The notes beneath the pieces were generated by a model, which was not told the DNA's origin, did no database searches, and was given only the letters and a program-made list of their open reading frames with translations. Of a DNA stretch of 64,000 bases, positions 27,260 to 35,523 are shown one piece after another. Position numbers and translations under genes: made by a program. Every line of letters begins with the position of its first letter. Within the stretch, counting starts at the first letter, position 1. Origin of the DNA: Vagococcus elongatus (GTDB lineage: Bacteria; Bacillota; Bacilli; Lactobacillales; Vagococcaceae); assembly GCF_003987645.1 (NCBI RefSeq), contig NZ_NGKA01000006.1:62001-126000 (forward strand), written 5' to 3'.

Positions 27260-27706
27260 ATAACAGTAATCATTGATGGTGACGCTTGTCCGGTGAAAGA
27301 GATTATTTATACGATTTGTGAACGATATCAAGTTCCCGTAACTTTGGTGACAAGCTATGACCATTCGTCAAATAAAGTTCCTGAAAATGTTAACTGTGTC
27401 TATGTCGACAGAGGACAAGATTCTGCAGATTTTAAAATCATATCTTTATTACACACAGGGGATATTTTAGTGACCCAAGATTATGGTTTGGCATCTCTGG
27501 CATTGCCAAAAAAGGTCAGAGTGGTTCACCATTCAGGGAAAGAGTACACTCAAGCAACTATTGATATGCTTCTCGAAAGTCGGCATTTTTCAGCAAAAAT
27601 GAGACAGAGCGGTCAAAGAACCAAAGGGCCCAAAAAATTTAGTGAGGCATCACGACAAAAATTTGCGAAAAAATTTGAACAGATGTTAGATGAGGTGGAA
27701 GAATGA
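27260..27706 (+). CDS. YaiI/YqxD family protein (DUF188), apparent ATA start
   Basis: A 148-residue member of the YaiI/YqxD family, related to PIN-like/NYN nuclease folds; the activity is unproven. The N-terminal family motif VIIDGDACPVKEII is intact, and a second acidic motif DILVTQDYGLASLAL lies at about 73-87. No ATG, GTG or TTG precedes that motif in frame. The best-placed codon is ATA at 27260, 6 bases after GGAGGAG (27247-27253), giving MTVIIDGDACPV. A GTG at 27293 would delete the conserved strand. The stop overlaps the start of the phosphatase gene. Confidence 0.82.
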   Translation: MTVIIDGDACPVKEIIYTICERYQVPVTLVTSYDHSSNKVPENVNCVYVDRGQDSADFKIISLLHTGDILVTQDYGLASLALPKKVRVVHHSGKEYTQATIDMLLESRHFSAKMRQSGQRTKGPKKFSEASRQKFAKKFEQMLDEVEE

Positions 27707-28167
27707 AGAAAGTTTTATTTGTCTGTCTCGGAAATATTTGCCGTTCTCCTATGGCTGAGGCTGTTTTTCGCCGGAAACTTTTGGATCATGGGTTAGCGGA
27801 ACAAGTCTTGGTATCTTCTAGAGCTACTGGGAGCTGGAACGTGGGACGGCAGCCCCATCAAGGGACAAGAAAGCTTTTAGACAGACATGGGATCGATTAT
27901 TCTGGTATTAGAGCAGAAGTTATTCGTAAAGAAGATTTCAGTTCTTTTGATTACATTATCGGGATGGACGCTCAAAATATTATTGATTTGAAGAGAAAAT
28001 CTCCCGAAGTTTATCATCATAAGATACATTTATTTTTATCTGTTGTCGATGATGTAGCAGCAGATGAAGTGCCGGACCCATATTATACAGGGGATTTTGA
28101 CCATACTTACGAGTTGATTGATCGGGGCAGTGAGGTGTGGCTGGATATAATCAAACAAGAAATTTAA
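27703..28167 (+). CDS. Low-molecular-weight protein-tyrosine phosphatase
   Basis: A 154-residue cytoplasmic phosphatase. The P-loop CLGNICRSP begins at Cys8, the expected nucleophile, with Arg14. The general acid region DPYY is at residues 125-128. Such enzymes dephosphorylate phosphotyrosine proteins, or occasionally phosphoarginine; the substrate is unknown here. ATGA overlap with the YaiI/YqxD gene implies translational coupling. Confidence 0.92.
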   Translation: MKKVLFVCLGNICRSPMAEAVFRRKLLDHGLAEQVLVSSRATGSWNVGRQPHQGTRKLLDRHGIDYSGIRAEVIRKEDFSSFDYIIGMDAQNIIDLKRKSPEVYHHKIHLFLSVVDDVAADEVPDPYYTGDFDHTYELIDRGSEVWLDIIKQEI

Positions 28168-28249
28168 GTTTTTAAGGGATGCTCCAAGGGATACTTGAAG
28201 AGAGACTTAAAGTAAAAAAATCATTTGTGGTTCATTGACCGAAAAAAAT

Positions 28250-28286
28250 AGGCATGGAAATAAGAGTTTATCTTTTTTTCATGCCT
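28250..28286 (-). terminator. Terminator of the sortase gene
   Basis: An 11-bp stem (AGGCATG arm, A/T top) is followed on the minus strand by a run of T residues. It lies 58 bases beyond the sortase stop codon. Confidence 0.65.
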
Positions 28287-28343
28287 GTATTAATCATAAG
28301 TAAGTTGAACATTTAGATACTAAGGGTTAATTTTCTTTTAAAG

Positions 28344-29132
28344 CTAGTTGACGATAGTACCTTCGATTAGATTTTCTTTTAAGTTGAATGCATTTTGCAT
28401 TTCTTTAGAAGCTTCTTTGACAGACACTTTTTGTACTAATTCTCCTTGAACGGCGATACGATTAGCACCTGTATAATCACAAGTAATCAGAGTAACTAAT
28501 ACTCTATCAGCAACATCGTCAATCAAATCCACTCTGGTAGGGGCAACGTACTCTTTGAAAACCACCGTGTATTCGTAGATGTAGGCTAAGTCTGTCAAGT
28601 AAATCGTATGTCCCAGCTCGATGTGAACCAAGGGACCGAATAAAATTTCCCGGTCGATCATGTGGTGACTTGCCAGTGCGTAGTTTCCTTCGCCCATCCT
28701 TTGTTCCTCTTTCATAGTTCCTGCACCAAATGTGATAGCATTTGGCGATAAGCCCTTATATACAGGCAAATTGATGTTGACTTCCGGAATGGCAATGCCG
28801 CCAACCACATACATATTTTCGTTGTTGAGACGCCCTCTTAACACTGATTCAAAATCAGCAGATTCTACTGCTTCAAAATCAAAGCTGGCTTTCTTATTCA
28901 TATTGGCTTCAATATCTTTTCTAGAAACATTTTCGACTCGATTTTTATCCAGCAGTTGGCTCAGCAGGAAGGATTGGATTTGTTTGTTGAAGATTAATGC
29001 TAATCCAACAAGCAGTAACAGAAGGAGAAATAGATTGATAAAAAAATTTTTCATCCTGTTTGGTTTTTTCTTTTTTGATGCTTTTTTTCCGTGAAGTGCT
29101 TGTCTGTTTTTCTTTTCGGTGATCCTCCTCAC
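28344..29132 (-). CDS. Class A sortase
   Basis: A 262-residue membrane-anchored transpeptidase that links LPxTG surface proteins to peptidoglycan. It has a very basic cytoplasmic N terminus, a membrane helix at about 28-48 (type II topology), and the sortase beta-barrel. The catalytic His is in ALASHHM (156/157), Cys218 in TLITCDY and Arg225 in GANRI. The start is uncertain. GTG at 29132 directly follows AAAAGGGG, and a second strong GAGGAGG lies just inside the frame without a usable start 5-9 bases later; ATG at codon 27 lacks a good site. No LPxTG substrate gene is adjacent, consistent with a housekeeping SrtA. Confidence 0.9.
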   Translation of the reverse strand: MRRITEKKNRQALHGKKASKKKKPNRMKNFFINLFLLLLLLVGLALIFNKQIQSFLLSQLLDKNRVENVSRKDIEANMNKKASFDFEAVESADFESVLRGRLNNENMYVVGGIAIPEVNINLPVYKGLSPNAITFGAGTMKEEQRMGEGNYALASHHMIDREILFGPLVHIELGHTIYLTDLAYIYEYTVVFKEYVAPTRVDLIDDVADRVLVTLITCDYTGANRIAVQGELVQKVSVKEASKEMQNAFNLKENLIEGTIVN

Positions 29133-29315
29133 CCCTTTTCTTTTTGATTATAATAACATAAAAAAATGAAAATAGCATTGGAAGTGAATTATAAATATTA
29201 CAATAGTGTTTCCAATCGCGGGAATGTAACCAAAATTTAAACTTGTAACTCTGCTATTTTCTTGAAAATGATGTAAAATAGAATACATGGGTAAAAGTTA
29301 AAAGGGGTGAACAAG

Positions 29316-30080
29316 GTGAAAGCGACTCAAGTGTATGTTCATTTAGATACGATTTCAAATTCAGTTATGTCAAAAGGAATGTCACTTGTAGATTTTCAGG
29401 AAGCCATAACTTTATTTCCTCAAAATATTTTGTTGTTATCTGCGGAACCATCTGCGGGAGAGTTTGAACCCTCTACAGGCTTGCGAATGATTCGAGGGGA
29501 AGAAGCCATTCGTCAATTTTTTAACAGCTCTCTGGATAACGGCAATAGTATGAAATGGATCGACTTCAAAAGTATCGACTTGCTTAGACAACTGACTCCG
29601 ATTGAAATTTCTGAATTACTTTATTTTGCTCACATGAGAACACATCTCCATTCGCCATTTTTCTATAAATTACAAAATAATTTTGTTTTCTTTGGCCGTC
29701 AGGATGACTACGGCAAAGTTTATTATCGTCATTTAGATGAGTTTTTTTTAGTATTGCAGCGGGGTATTGAAAGACAAGTCCAAGAGCAGGTCAATCATAG
29801 AAGATTGTTTTTTCAGCAAAAAGTGGCGATACCGACAGTGGACTTAAAACTGTTGAAAGAAGCCAAATCAATCCTTCAAGAGGGTGTGGTCTTTGATTTT
29901 TCTCAAAAAGAGATGATCGATGATTTATATTGTGTCCCAGTGTATATTATGGAAGATAAAATCAAGACAGCCACTGAAAGAGACGAAAAGATTTTAACGC
30001 TGATTTATTCCCATCTGGACCGGACGTGGACGATCGAATATGAGGATGTTGGTTTATTATATGGCTCTAAACAAGTCTAA
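29316..30080 (+). CDS. Conserved-looking cytoplasmic protein of unknown function
   Basis: I do not recognise this 254-residue protein. It has no signal peptide or membrane helix. It is a mixed alpha/beta sequence with aromatic-rich stretches (FFYKLQNNFVFFGRQDDYGK, then VYYRHLDEFFLVLQRGI) and an N-terminal strand MKATQVYVHLDTI. The GTG at 29316 is used because AAGGGG lies 8 bases upstream; a GTG at 29307 overlaps that site. It has its own terminator and precedes ddl, but no metabolic link is evident. Confidence 0.75.
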   Translation: MKATQVYVHLDTISNSVMSKGMSLVDFQEAITLFPQNILLLSAEPSAGEFEPSTGLRMIRGEEAIRQFFNSSLDNGNSMKWIDFKSIDLLRQLTPIEISELLYFAHMRTHLHSPFFYKLQNNFVFFGRQDDYGKVYYRHLDEFFLVLQRGIERQVQEQVNHRRLFFQQKVAIPTVDLKLLKEAKSILQEGVVFDFSQKEMIDDLYCVPVYIMEDKIKTATERDEKILTLIYSHLDRTWTIEYEDVGLLYGSKQV

Positions 30081-30101
30081 TCAATTTAGGCTTGTTTTTT
30101 T
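30069..30101 (+). terminator. Terminator after the unknown gene before ddl
   Basis: AAACAAG-T-CTAA pairs with TTTAG-G-CTTGTTT, running through the stop codon, and is followed by a T run. Confidence 0.75.
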
Positions 30102-30112
30102 CTGTTGGGAAT

Positions 30113-30121
30113 TGCTATAAT
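30113..30121 (+). promoter_or_regulatory. Extended -10 promoter of ddl
   Basis: TGC-TATAAT lies 33 bases before the ddl ATG; no clear -35. Confidence 0.45.
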
Positions 30122-30153
30122 GAAGACAGTTTTGTAGAATTGAGGGGAGAAAT

Positions 30154-31197
30154 ATGAAGATTGTTGCCTTGTATGGTGGAAAGAGTGCTGAACATGAGAT
30201 TTCAATTTTGTCGGCTTACTCGATGCTCCAAGCTTTTTATTATGAATACTATCAGGTGCAATTAGTGTATATCACCAAAGAAGGCACTTGGCTGAAAGGA
30301 CCGTTGTTGACCGAAGCGCCAACAGCCGAAGAAGTTCTTCATCTAACGGAAGAAACAGCAACTAAAATTAAAGTTGGAGACATTGTAGAGGAAGACGCAG
30401 TAGTTTTTCCGATTTTACATGGGCCTAACGGAGAAGATGGCACGATTCAAGGACTTTTGGAAACTATCAATATGCCCTATGTAGGGACCGGGGTTTTGTC
30501 CAGTGCTTGCGCCATGGATAAAATTATGACTAAGCATGTTTTGCAGCAAATCGGGATTCCCCAAGTGCCTTATGTGGCGGTTGCAAAGGGTGAGTGGAAA
30601 GATGATCAGGAAGGGGTCTTTGATTACTGTGAAGGGTCTTTAGTTTATCCCATGTTTATCAAGCCGGCCAATATGGGTTCCAGTGTGGGAATCAGTAAAG
30701 CAGAAACAAGAGAAGAGTTGCAAAAGGCTATCGATTTAGCTTTTCAATATGACCGCCGCGTTATCGTAGAACAAGGGATTGACGCTAGAGAAATCGAAGT
30801 CGGTGTTTTAGGCAACGATGAAGTCCGGACTACAGTGCCCGGCGAAATCGTGAAAGATGTGGCTTTTTATGATTACGAATCAAAATATATCGACAATCAG
30901 GTGACGTTGCAAATTCCGGCAGATATTCCTGAAGAAATCCAAGACAAAGCTAGAGAATTAGCTAAAAAGTCCTATATTGCCTTAGATTGCAGCGGATTGA
31001 GCCGATGCGACTTCTTTTTGACCAACAATAACGAATTGTTCTTAAATGAGTTGAATACAATGCCCGGCTTCACTCCTTTCAGTATGTACCCATTGCTTTG
31101 GAAAGAGATGGGCTTGAAGTACGGCGATTTGATTGAAGAGTTGATTCAATTAGCCTTGATGCGTCATAAAGAAAAACAACAGTTTGTTCATGAATAA
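30154..31197 (+). CDS. ddl: D-alanine--D-alanine ligase
   Basis: Ddl joins two D-alanines for the peptidoglycan stem peptide. The 347-residue ATP-grasp enzyme begins MKIVALYGGKSAEHEISILS. It has FPILHGPNGEDGTIQGLLE near residues 88-106, the ATP-grasp lysine stretch PMFIKPANMGSSVGISK near 168-184, and the C-terminal FLNELNTMPGFT. The FYDYESKY stretch retains the tyrosine associated with D-Ala rather than D-lactate selectivity in this family, so an ordinary vancomycin-susceptible ligase is predicted. murF follows after about 210 bases. Confidence 0.96.
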   Translation: MKIVALYGGKSAEHEISILSAYSMLQAFYYEYYQVQLVYITKEGTWLKGPLLTEAPTAEEVLHLTEETATKIKVGDIVEEDAVVFPILHGPNGEDGTIQGLLETINMPYVGTGVLSSACAMDKIMTKHVLQQIGIPQVPYVAVAKGEWKDDQEGVFDYCEGSLVYPMFIKPANMGSSVGISKAETREELQKAIDLAFQYDRRVIVEQGIDAREIEVGVLGNDEVRTTVPGEIVKDVAFYDYESKYIDNQVTLQIPADIPEEIQDKARELAKKSYIALDCSGLSRCDFFLTNNNELFLNELNTMPGFTPFSMYPLLWKEMGLKYGDLIEELIQLALMRHKEKQQFVHE

Positions 31198-31338
31198 ATG
31201 CAAGTGATTTAGACAAAGTGATGATACGAGCGAATAAGCCATTAGTTTCAAAAAAATTTATTTTGAATTAGCGGCACGTGCTTATTGCTTTGAGAAGGAA
31301 CAGTTGTCTAGTCATTTATTTTAATGTGCTATTGATGG

Positions 31339-31374
31339 GGTTGATGATGGAAAACGTCTCAACCTTATTTTTTT
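31339..31374 (+). terminator. Probable terminator between ddl and murF
   Basis: GGTTGA (31339-31344) pairs with TCAACC (31359-31364), extended by GATG/CGTC with one bulge, followed by TTATTTTTTT. It may act as partial attenuation. Confidence 0.5.
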
Positions 31375-31407
31375 GAAAGAAGAGCGACCGGAGAAAGAGG
31401 CGGGGAA

Positions 31408-32793
31408 ATGTTTACTTTAATTGAAATAGCTGACATCGTGAAGGCTAAAAATGATATCAGCAGGTGGTCAGAGGTCATCATTAAAGGTGTGGAATTTGAC
31501 ACGCGAAAAGTAGTGGAAAATAGTTTGTTTGTTCCTTTGAAGGGGACACGAGACGGTCATGAATTTATTGACTTGGCGATTGAAAATGGTGCCAGCGTCA
31601 GTTTTTGGGAGGAGGGGACATCTTACCCTAAACCAAAAGATTTCCCTTTGCTGATTGTAGAGGATTGTTTGCAAGCTATGCAGGATTTGGCACATTATTT
31701 TGTTAAAAAAATCGCGCCTAGAGTGGTGGGTATCACAGGCAGCAATGGCAAAACTACCACAAAAGATATGGTTGCCAGCGTGTTGAGTCAAAAATTTAAA
31801 ACTTACAAGACTCAAGGGAATTTTAATAATGAAATCGGCCTTCCTTACACTATTTTACATATGCCTTCAGATACGGAAACGTTGGTTTTGGAAATGGGCA
31901 TGAACCATAAAGATGAGATACGCCCTCTGTCTTTGCTTGCCGAGCCTGAAGTCGCTGCCATCACGATTATTGGAGAGTCTCATCTGGAGTATTTAGGGTC
32001 TCGTCAAGGGGTTGCCGAGGCGAAGATGGAAATAACTGAAGGATTATCTCATAATGGAGAATTGATCGTTCCTGGAGAAGAACCACTGCTGACCAGTTTG
32101 CTGGCAAATCTGCCGCAGAATATCGTGACTTTCGGCCAAAAAGGAACGGAAGATGTGACAGCCGACATCGTGGATCGTACCAAAACCGCCATCACCTTTG
32201 TTACAAATCATTTTGCTGGAAGAAAGTTTACGATTCCAGTGGTAGGTGATTACAACGTCAACAATGCACTGATTGCCATAGCTGTGGGAGAATATTTTGG
32301 ATTATCAGAAGATGACATTTATGCCGGTCTGGCTTCTCTTCGTTTGACGCATAGTCGGGCGGAGTGGAGAAAAGCTTGGAATGGGGCAGATATTTTAAAT
32401 GATGCGTACAACGCTAACCCTACCGCCATGCGCTTGGTGTTAAAAACGTTTGGTCAGATTGACTTGGAGCCGATGGGAAAACGAGTGGCTGTTTTGGCTG
32501 ACATGGGAGAGCTGGGGACTGACTCAGCTGCCATGCACCGTGAGATGTCGGATGTTATTGATTCTGAGAAAATCAGCGTGGTCCTGTTGTATGGGCAGTG
32601 GATGAAAAATCTAGCGGTTGAATTGGCAGAAAAAGAAGAAATGACTTATTTTTATTTTCCTCTTGAAGAACGGGAGGCATTGATAAAAAAAATCAAAGAA
32701 GTGCTTCAGCCTCAAGATATAATTTTATTTAAAGGCAGCAATAGTATGAAACTTGCAGAAATAGTTGAGGGAATTTCAAGAAAACAGGATTAA
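31408..32793 (+). CDS. murF: UDP-N-acetylmuramoyl-tripeptide--D-alanyl-D-alanine ligase
   Basis: MurF adds the D-Ala-D-Ala dipeptide made by Ddl to UDP-MurNAc-tripeptide, the last cytoplasmic step of the stem peptide. The 461-residue Mur ligase shows the N-terminal UDP-binding domain (GVEFDTRKVVENSLFVPLKG). The ATP P-loop is GITGSNGKTTTKDMVA near 107-122. It also has the TQGNFNNEIGLPYTIL motif and the C-terminal NDAYNANPTAMRLVLKTF. ATG follows GGCGGGG. It is the functional partner of ddl immediately upstream. Confidence 0.96.
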   Translation: MFTLIEIADIVKAKNDISRWSEVIIKGVEFDTRKVVENSLFVPLKGTRDGHEFIDLAIENGASVSFWEEGTSYPKPKDFPLLIVEDCLQAMQDLAHYFVKKIAPRVVGITGSNGKTTTKDMVASVLSQKFKTYKTQGNFNNEIGLPYTILHMPSDTETLVLEMGMNHKDEIRPLSLLAEPEVAAITIIGESHLEYLGSRQGVAEAKMEITEGLSHNGELIVPGEEPLLTSLLANLPQNIVTFGQKGTEDVTADIVDRTKTAITFVTNHFAGRKFTIPVVGDYNVNNALIAIAVGEYFGLSEDDIYAGLASLRLTHSRAEWRKAWNGADILNDAYNANPTAMRLVLKTFGQIDLEPMGKRVAVLADMGELGTDSAAMHREMSDVIDSEKISVVLLYGQWMKNLAVELAEKEEMTYFYFPLEEREALIKKIKEVLQPQDIILFKGSNSMKLAEIVEGISRKQD

Positions 32794-32797
32794 TGGT

Positions 32798-32826
32798 TTG
32801 TAACGGAGAGCATTTTATGCTAATAT
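32798..32826 (+). promoter_or_regulatory. Promoter of cshA
   Basis: TTGTAA (32798-32803), a 17-base spacer and TGC-TAATAT (-10 at 32821-32826). It predicts a 5' leader of about 70 bases. Confidence 0.6.
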
Positions 32827-32902
32827 TATAGAGATGTGGACATTGATAAGAATTATTTTGTTCGTAAAAAAATAGATAGAAAAATACTTAGGAGGATATT
32901 AT

Positions 32903-34420
32903 TTGAAGTTTGAAGATTTAGGTTTAGCACCAGAACTATTAAGTGCAGTTGAGAGAATTGGATTTGAGGAAGCCACCCCAATCCAAGCAGGAACAATTCC
33001 GTTGGCTTTAGAAGGAAAGGATGTCATCGGTCAAGCTCAAACAGGAACTGGTAAGACAGCAGCGTTTGGTTTGCCTATGATCCAGAAGATAGATATTAAC
33101 AAAAGAGAAATTCAAGGATTGGTTGTAGCCCCTACAAGAGAGCTGGCCATCCAAACTCAGGAAGAACTTTTCAGACTGGGAAAAGAAAAGCGAGTACGCG
33201 TTCAAGTTGTTTACGGCGGGGCAGATATTGGTCGTCAAATCCGCAGTTTGAAAGACAACCCTCATATTGTTGTGGGGACTCCGGGACGTTTGATTGACCA
33301 TATTCAGCGCAAGACATTACGTTTGAATAAAATTAGCACCTTGGTCTTAGATGAAGCAGATGAAATGCTGAACATGGGCTTTTTAGAAGATATTGAGAGA
33401 ATCATTTCTGAAACCCCTAAAGACCGCCAGACACTACTTTTTTCAGCGACTATGCCGAAAAGTATCAAAGATATCGGTGTTAAATTTATGAAAAATCCAG
33501 AACATATCACGATCAAAGCTAAAGAAATGACAGCAAGTTTGATCGATCAATACTATGTTCGTTGTAAAGATTTTGAAAAATTTGATGTGATGACACGTTT
33601 CTTTGATGTTCAGACACCGGAGTTGACGATTGTCTTTGCACGTACTAAACGCCGGGTAGATGAGTTGTCTAGAGGTTTAGAGGCAAGAGGTTATAAAGCT
33701 GAAGGCATTCATGGGGACTTGACCCAACAAAAGAGAATGAGTGTTTTACGTGCGTTCAAATCTAATAAAATTGATGTGTTGGTAGCAACAGATGTAGCAG
33801 CTCGCGGGTTGGATATTTCTGGTGTGACTCACGTGATTAATTATGACATCCCTCAAGATCCGGAAAGTTATGTGCATCGGGTCGGCCGGACAGGTCGTGC
33901 TGGAGCAGACGGCATGTCGGTAACATTTGTTACACCGAATGAGATGGGCTATCTTCATGTGATTGAAGAACTTACTAAGAAAAAAATGTCTCCTTTGCGT
34001 CCTCCAACGCAAAGAGAAGCTTTTCAAGGACAAATTGGAACAGCTGTGGAGAAAATTCAGGAAGATTTGGAAAAAAATGGCTTGGAAATTTATCAAGCAA
34101 CTGCAAGCGAACTTTTGACGCAGTATTCTGCGGAAGATTTAGTGGCACTGTTAATCAAGGCAGTGACTAAAGAAGACGCCTCTGAAGTTCCAGTAAAAAT
34201 CACACCTGAAAGACCTTTGCCTGCTACACGTCGGAATAACGGAAAGCAAAAAGGCAAAAAAACTGGTGATCGCCGAGGCGGAGGCGGCGGCTCTCGTCGC
34301 AATGATCGACGTGACCGTGATTTTCAGGGAAGCAACAAAAATAAGCGTAAAGACTGGAATAGCAAAAAACGCAGCAATAAAAGCAAACGGGATTTTGTCA
34401 TCCGTACCAATCATAAATAA
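32903..34420 (+). CDS. cshA: DEAD-box RNA helicase CshA
   Basis: An ATP-dependent RNA helicase involved in RNA turnover, ribosome assembly and cold adaptation. The 505-residue protein has the Q motif ([16 protein letters not shown]), motif [12 protein letters not shown], motif II LDEADEM, motif III SAT and motif [14 protein letters not shown]-terminal tail rich in Arg, Lys, Gly and Asn follows (for example [18 protein letters not shown]), which is expected to bind RNA. The start is TTG at 32903 with GGAGG about 7 bases upstream. It ends at a strong terminator. Confidence 0.95.
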   Translation: MKFEDLGLAPELLSAVERIGFEEATPIQAGTIPLALEGKDVIGQAQTGTGKTAAFGLPMIQKIDINKREIQGLVVAPTRELAIQTQEELFRLGKEKRVRVQVVYGGADIGRQIRSLKDNPHIVVGTPGRLIDHIQRKTLRLNKISTLVLDEADEMLNMGFLEDIERIISETPKDRQTLLFSATMPKSIKDIGVKFMKNPEHITIKAKEMTASLIDQYYVRCKDFEKFDVMTRFFDVQTPELTIVFARTKRRVDELSRGLEARGYKAEGIHGDLTQQKRMSVLRAFKSNKIDVLVATDVAARGLDISGVTHVINYDIPQDPESYVHRVGRTGRAGADGMSVTFVTPNEMGYLHVIEELTKKKMSPLRPPTQREAFQGQIGTAVEKIQEDLEKNGLEIYQATASELLTQYSAEDLVALLIKAVTKEDASEVPVKITPERPLPATRRNNGKQKGKKTGDRRGGGGGSRRNDRRDRDFQGSNKNKRKDWNSKKRSNKSKRDFVIRTNHK

Positions 34421-34427
34421 AAAAGTT

Positions 34428-34471
34428 AAAAACAATTAATCGGGCGTATTCTCCCGTTTAATTGTTTTTTT
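34428..34471 (+). terminator. Terminator of cshA
   Basis: A long stem (AAAAACAATTAA and CGGG arms with one T-T mismatch) around a short loop, followed by a T7 run. Confidence 0.85.
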
Positions 34472-34607
34472 ACTGGGATAATTATTTTGAAAATGGTATC
34501 CTTAGAACAGAGCAGTCGTTAAAAAATCAACACTCATGGGCAGAAAAGAGTCATTCATTTTCTGTTTCATTGATTTAAAAAGTAAATTTTTTTGGAAGTG
34601 ACAGCAG

Positions 34608-34970
34608 ATGAGTATCTATGGTATAGGGATTGATGTGGCAGATATCTCCCGTATTAAAAAAATTCTTCAAACCAATCCGGCTTTTGTTAAGCGTGTGTTG
34701 ACAGAAAAAGAGCTGGAGCTGTTTGAAGCACTTGGGGAGAAAAGGCAGGCAGAATTTTTTGCCGGCCGATTTGCCTGTAAAGAAGCTTTTTCCAAAGCGT
34801 GGGGAACAGGCATCGGGGTACTGGGATTACAGGATATAGAGATTTTAAACGAGCGAAGCGGCAAGCCGGTGGTGACTCGTTCGCCTTTTGAAGGGAAAGT
34901 TCACGTATCTATTTCCCACTCGGACTTGGTGGCAGTGGGGCAAATCATTTTGGAAGAAATAAAAAAATAA
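34608..34970 (+). CDS. acpS: Holo-[acyl-carrier-protein] synthase
   Basis: AcpS transfers 4'-phosphopantetheine from CoA to the conserved serine of acyl carrier protein. The 120-residue enzyme shows GIGIDVADISRI at residues 5-16, with the Mg-binding Asp, and FAGRFACKEAFSKAWGTG near 51-68, with the second acidic ligand. VHVSISHSDLVA lies near the end. GGAAGTGA precedes the ATG. A likely client ACP is encoded at 55581. In E. faecalis-type clusters I expect alr after acpS; here a convergent unknown gene follows instead. Confidence 0.95.
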   Translation: MSIYGIGIDVADISRIKKILQTNPAFVKRVLTEKELELFEALGEKRQAEFFAGRFACKEAFSKAWGTGIGVLGLQDIEILNERSGKPVVTRSPFEGKVHVSISHSDLVAVGQIILEEIKK

Positions 34971-34994
34971 GCCGAAAATATTTTCGACTTATTT
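34964..34994. terminator. Convergent terminator after acpS
   Basis: AAAATAAG-C-CGAAAA pairs with TTTTCG-A-CTTATTTT with one internal mismatch. It overlaps both gene ends and has T runs on both strands. Confidence 0.7.
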
Positions 34995-35351
34995 TGCCAT
35001 TTTTTTATGTGAGTGTCCCATAATGCTGACCTTTTTTATTTGATCCATGGGAATCATTTTTATTTCATTCGTATCTTTTGATACAAGCACCACGACGTCA
35101 GAATTATTTTTATTTTCTCTGACTTTACCGTAAAGAGTTTCAAAGGGGCCGTTTGGATGGTCTTCCAAAACAATTTGCAACACAACCATATTGTTTTGCG
35201 AGATTGCCTGCCGAATAAGAGTTTTCTTCTTCTCCTTCTCTTTCTTCTGCGCTAAAGAGTCATCGAGAAAAGAAGCCAAAAAACGCTGAGAAGAATCGGA
35301 AATAATTTTTGTGAAATTTTTCATCGGATTGCGTTTACTTTTATTTTCCAT
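34989..35351 (-). CDS. Small basic cytoplasmic protein of unknown function
   Basis: A 120-residue lysine-rich protein that I cannot name. The N-terminal third is basic with a KKEKEKKKTLIRQ stretch. The C-terminal part (VLQIVLEDHP, YGKVRENKNNSDVVVLVSKD, IKMIPMDQIKKVSIMGHS) reads like a small beta-barrel of the SH3/Sm or YolD-like kind, ending in basic residues. That fold guess is weak. The ATG at 35351 follows GGAGGGA on the minus strand. It has its own promoter (35386-35414) and shares a terminator with acpS. Confidence 0.75.
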   Translation of the reverse strand: MENKSKRNPMKNFTKIISDSSQRFLASFLDDSLAQKKEKEKKKTLIRQAISQNNMVVLQIVLEDHPNGPFETLYGKVRENKNNSDVVVLVSKDTNEIKMIPMDQIKKVSIMGHSHKKMAK

Positions 35352-35385
35352 AGGGACTCCCTCCAATCTTTCACCATGTGTTACT

Positions 35386-35414
35386 ATTATACAAAAAACA
35401 CAAAGACAAAGCAA
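35386..35414 (-). promoter_or_regulatory. Promoter of the small unknown minus-strand gene
   Basis: Minus-strand TTGCTT (35409-35414), a 17-base spacer and perfect TATAAT (35386-35391), 34 bases before the ATG. Confidence 0.6.
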
Positions 35415-35523
35415 CATTTCAATTTTTTTGAACTCTAATAGCTTTATAATAAAGTGAAGAGCAGGAAAACTTAGTTTATAAAAAGGCTAAAAAGATGACG
35501 GTCAAAGGAAAGGATGTGAGCAG

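Noticed and set aside
29140-29160. Minus-strand TATAAT just upstream of the sortase as its promoter
   Set aside because: It would leave a leader of only about 7 bases, too short for the ribosome binding site used.
30154-31197. Ddl as a D-Ala-D-Lac type (vancomycin-resistant) ligase
   Set aside because: The FYDYESKY tyrosine context fits the ordinary D-Ala-D-Ala enzymes, and no van genes are present.
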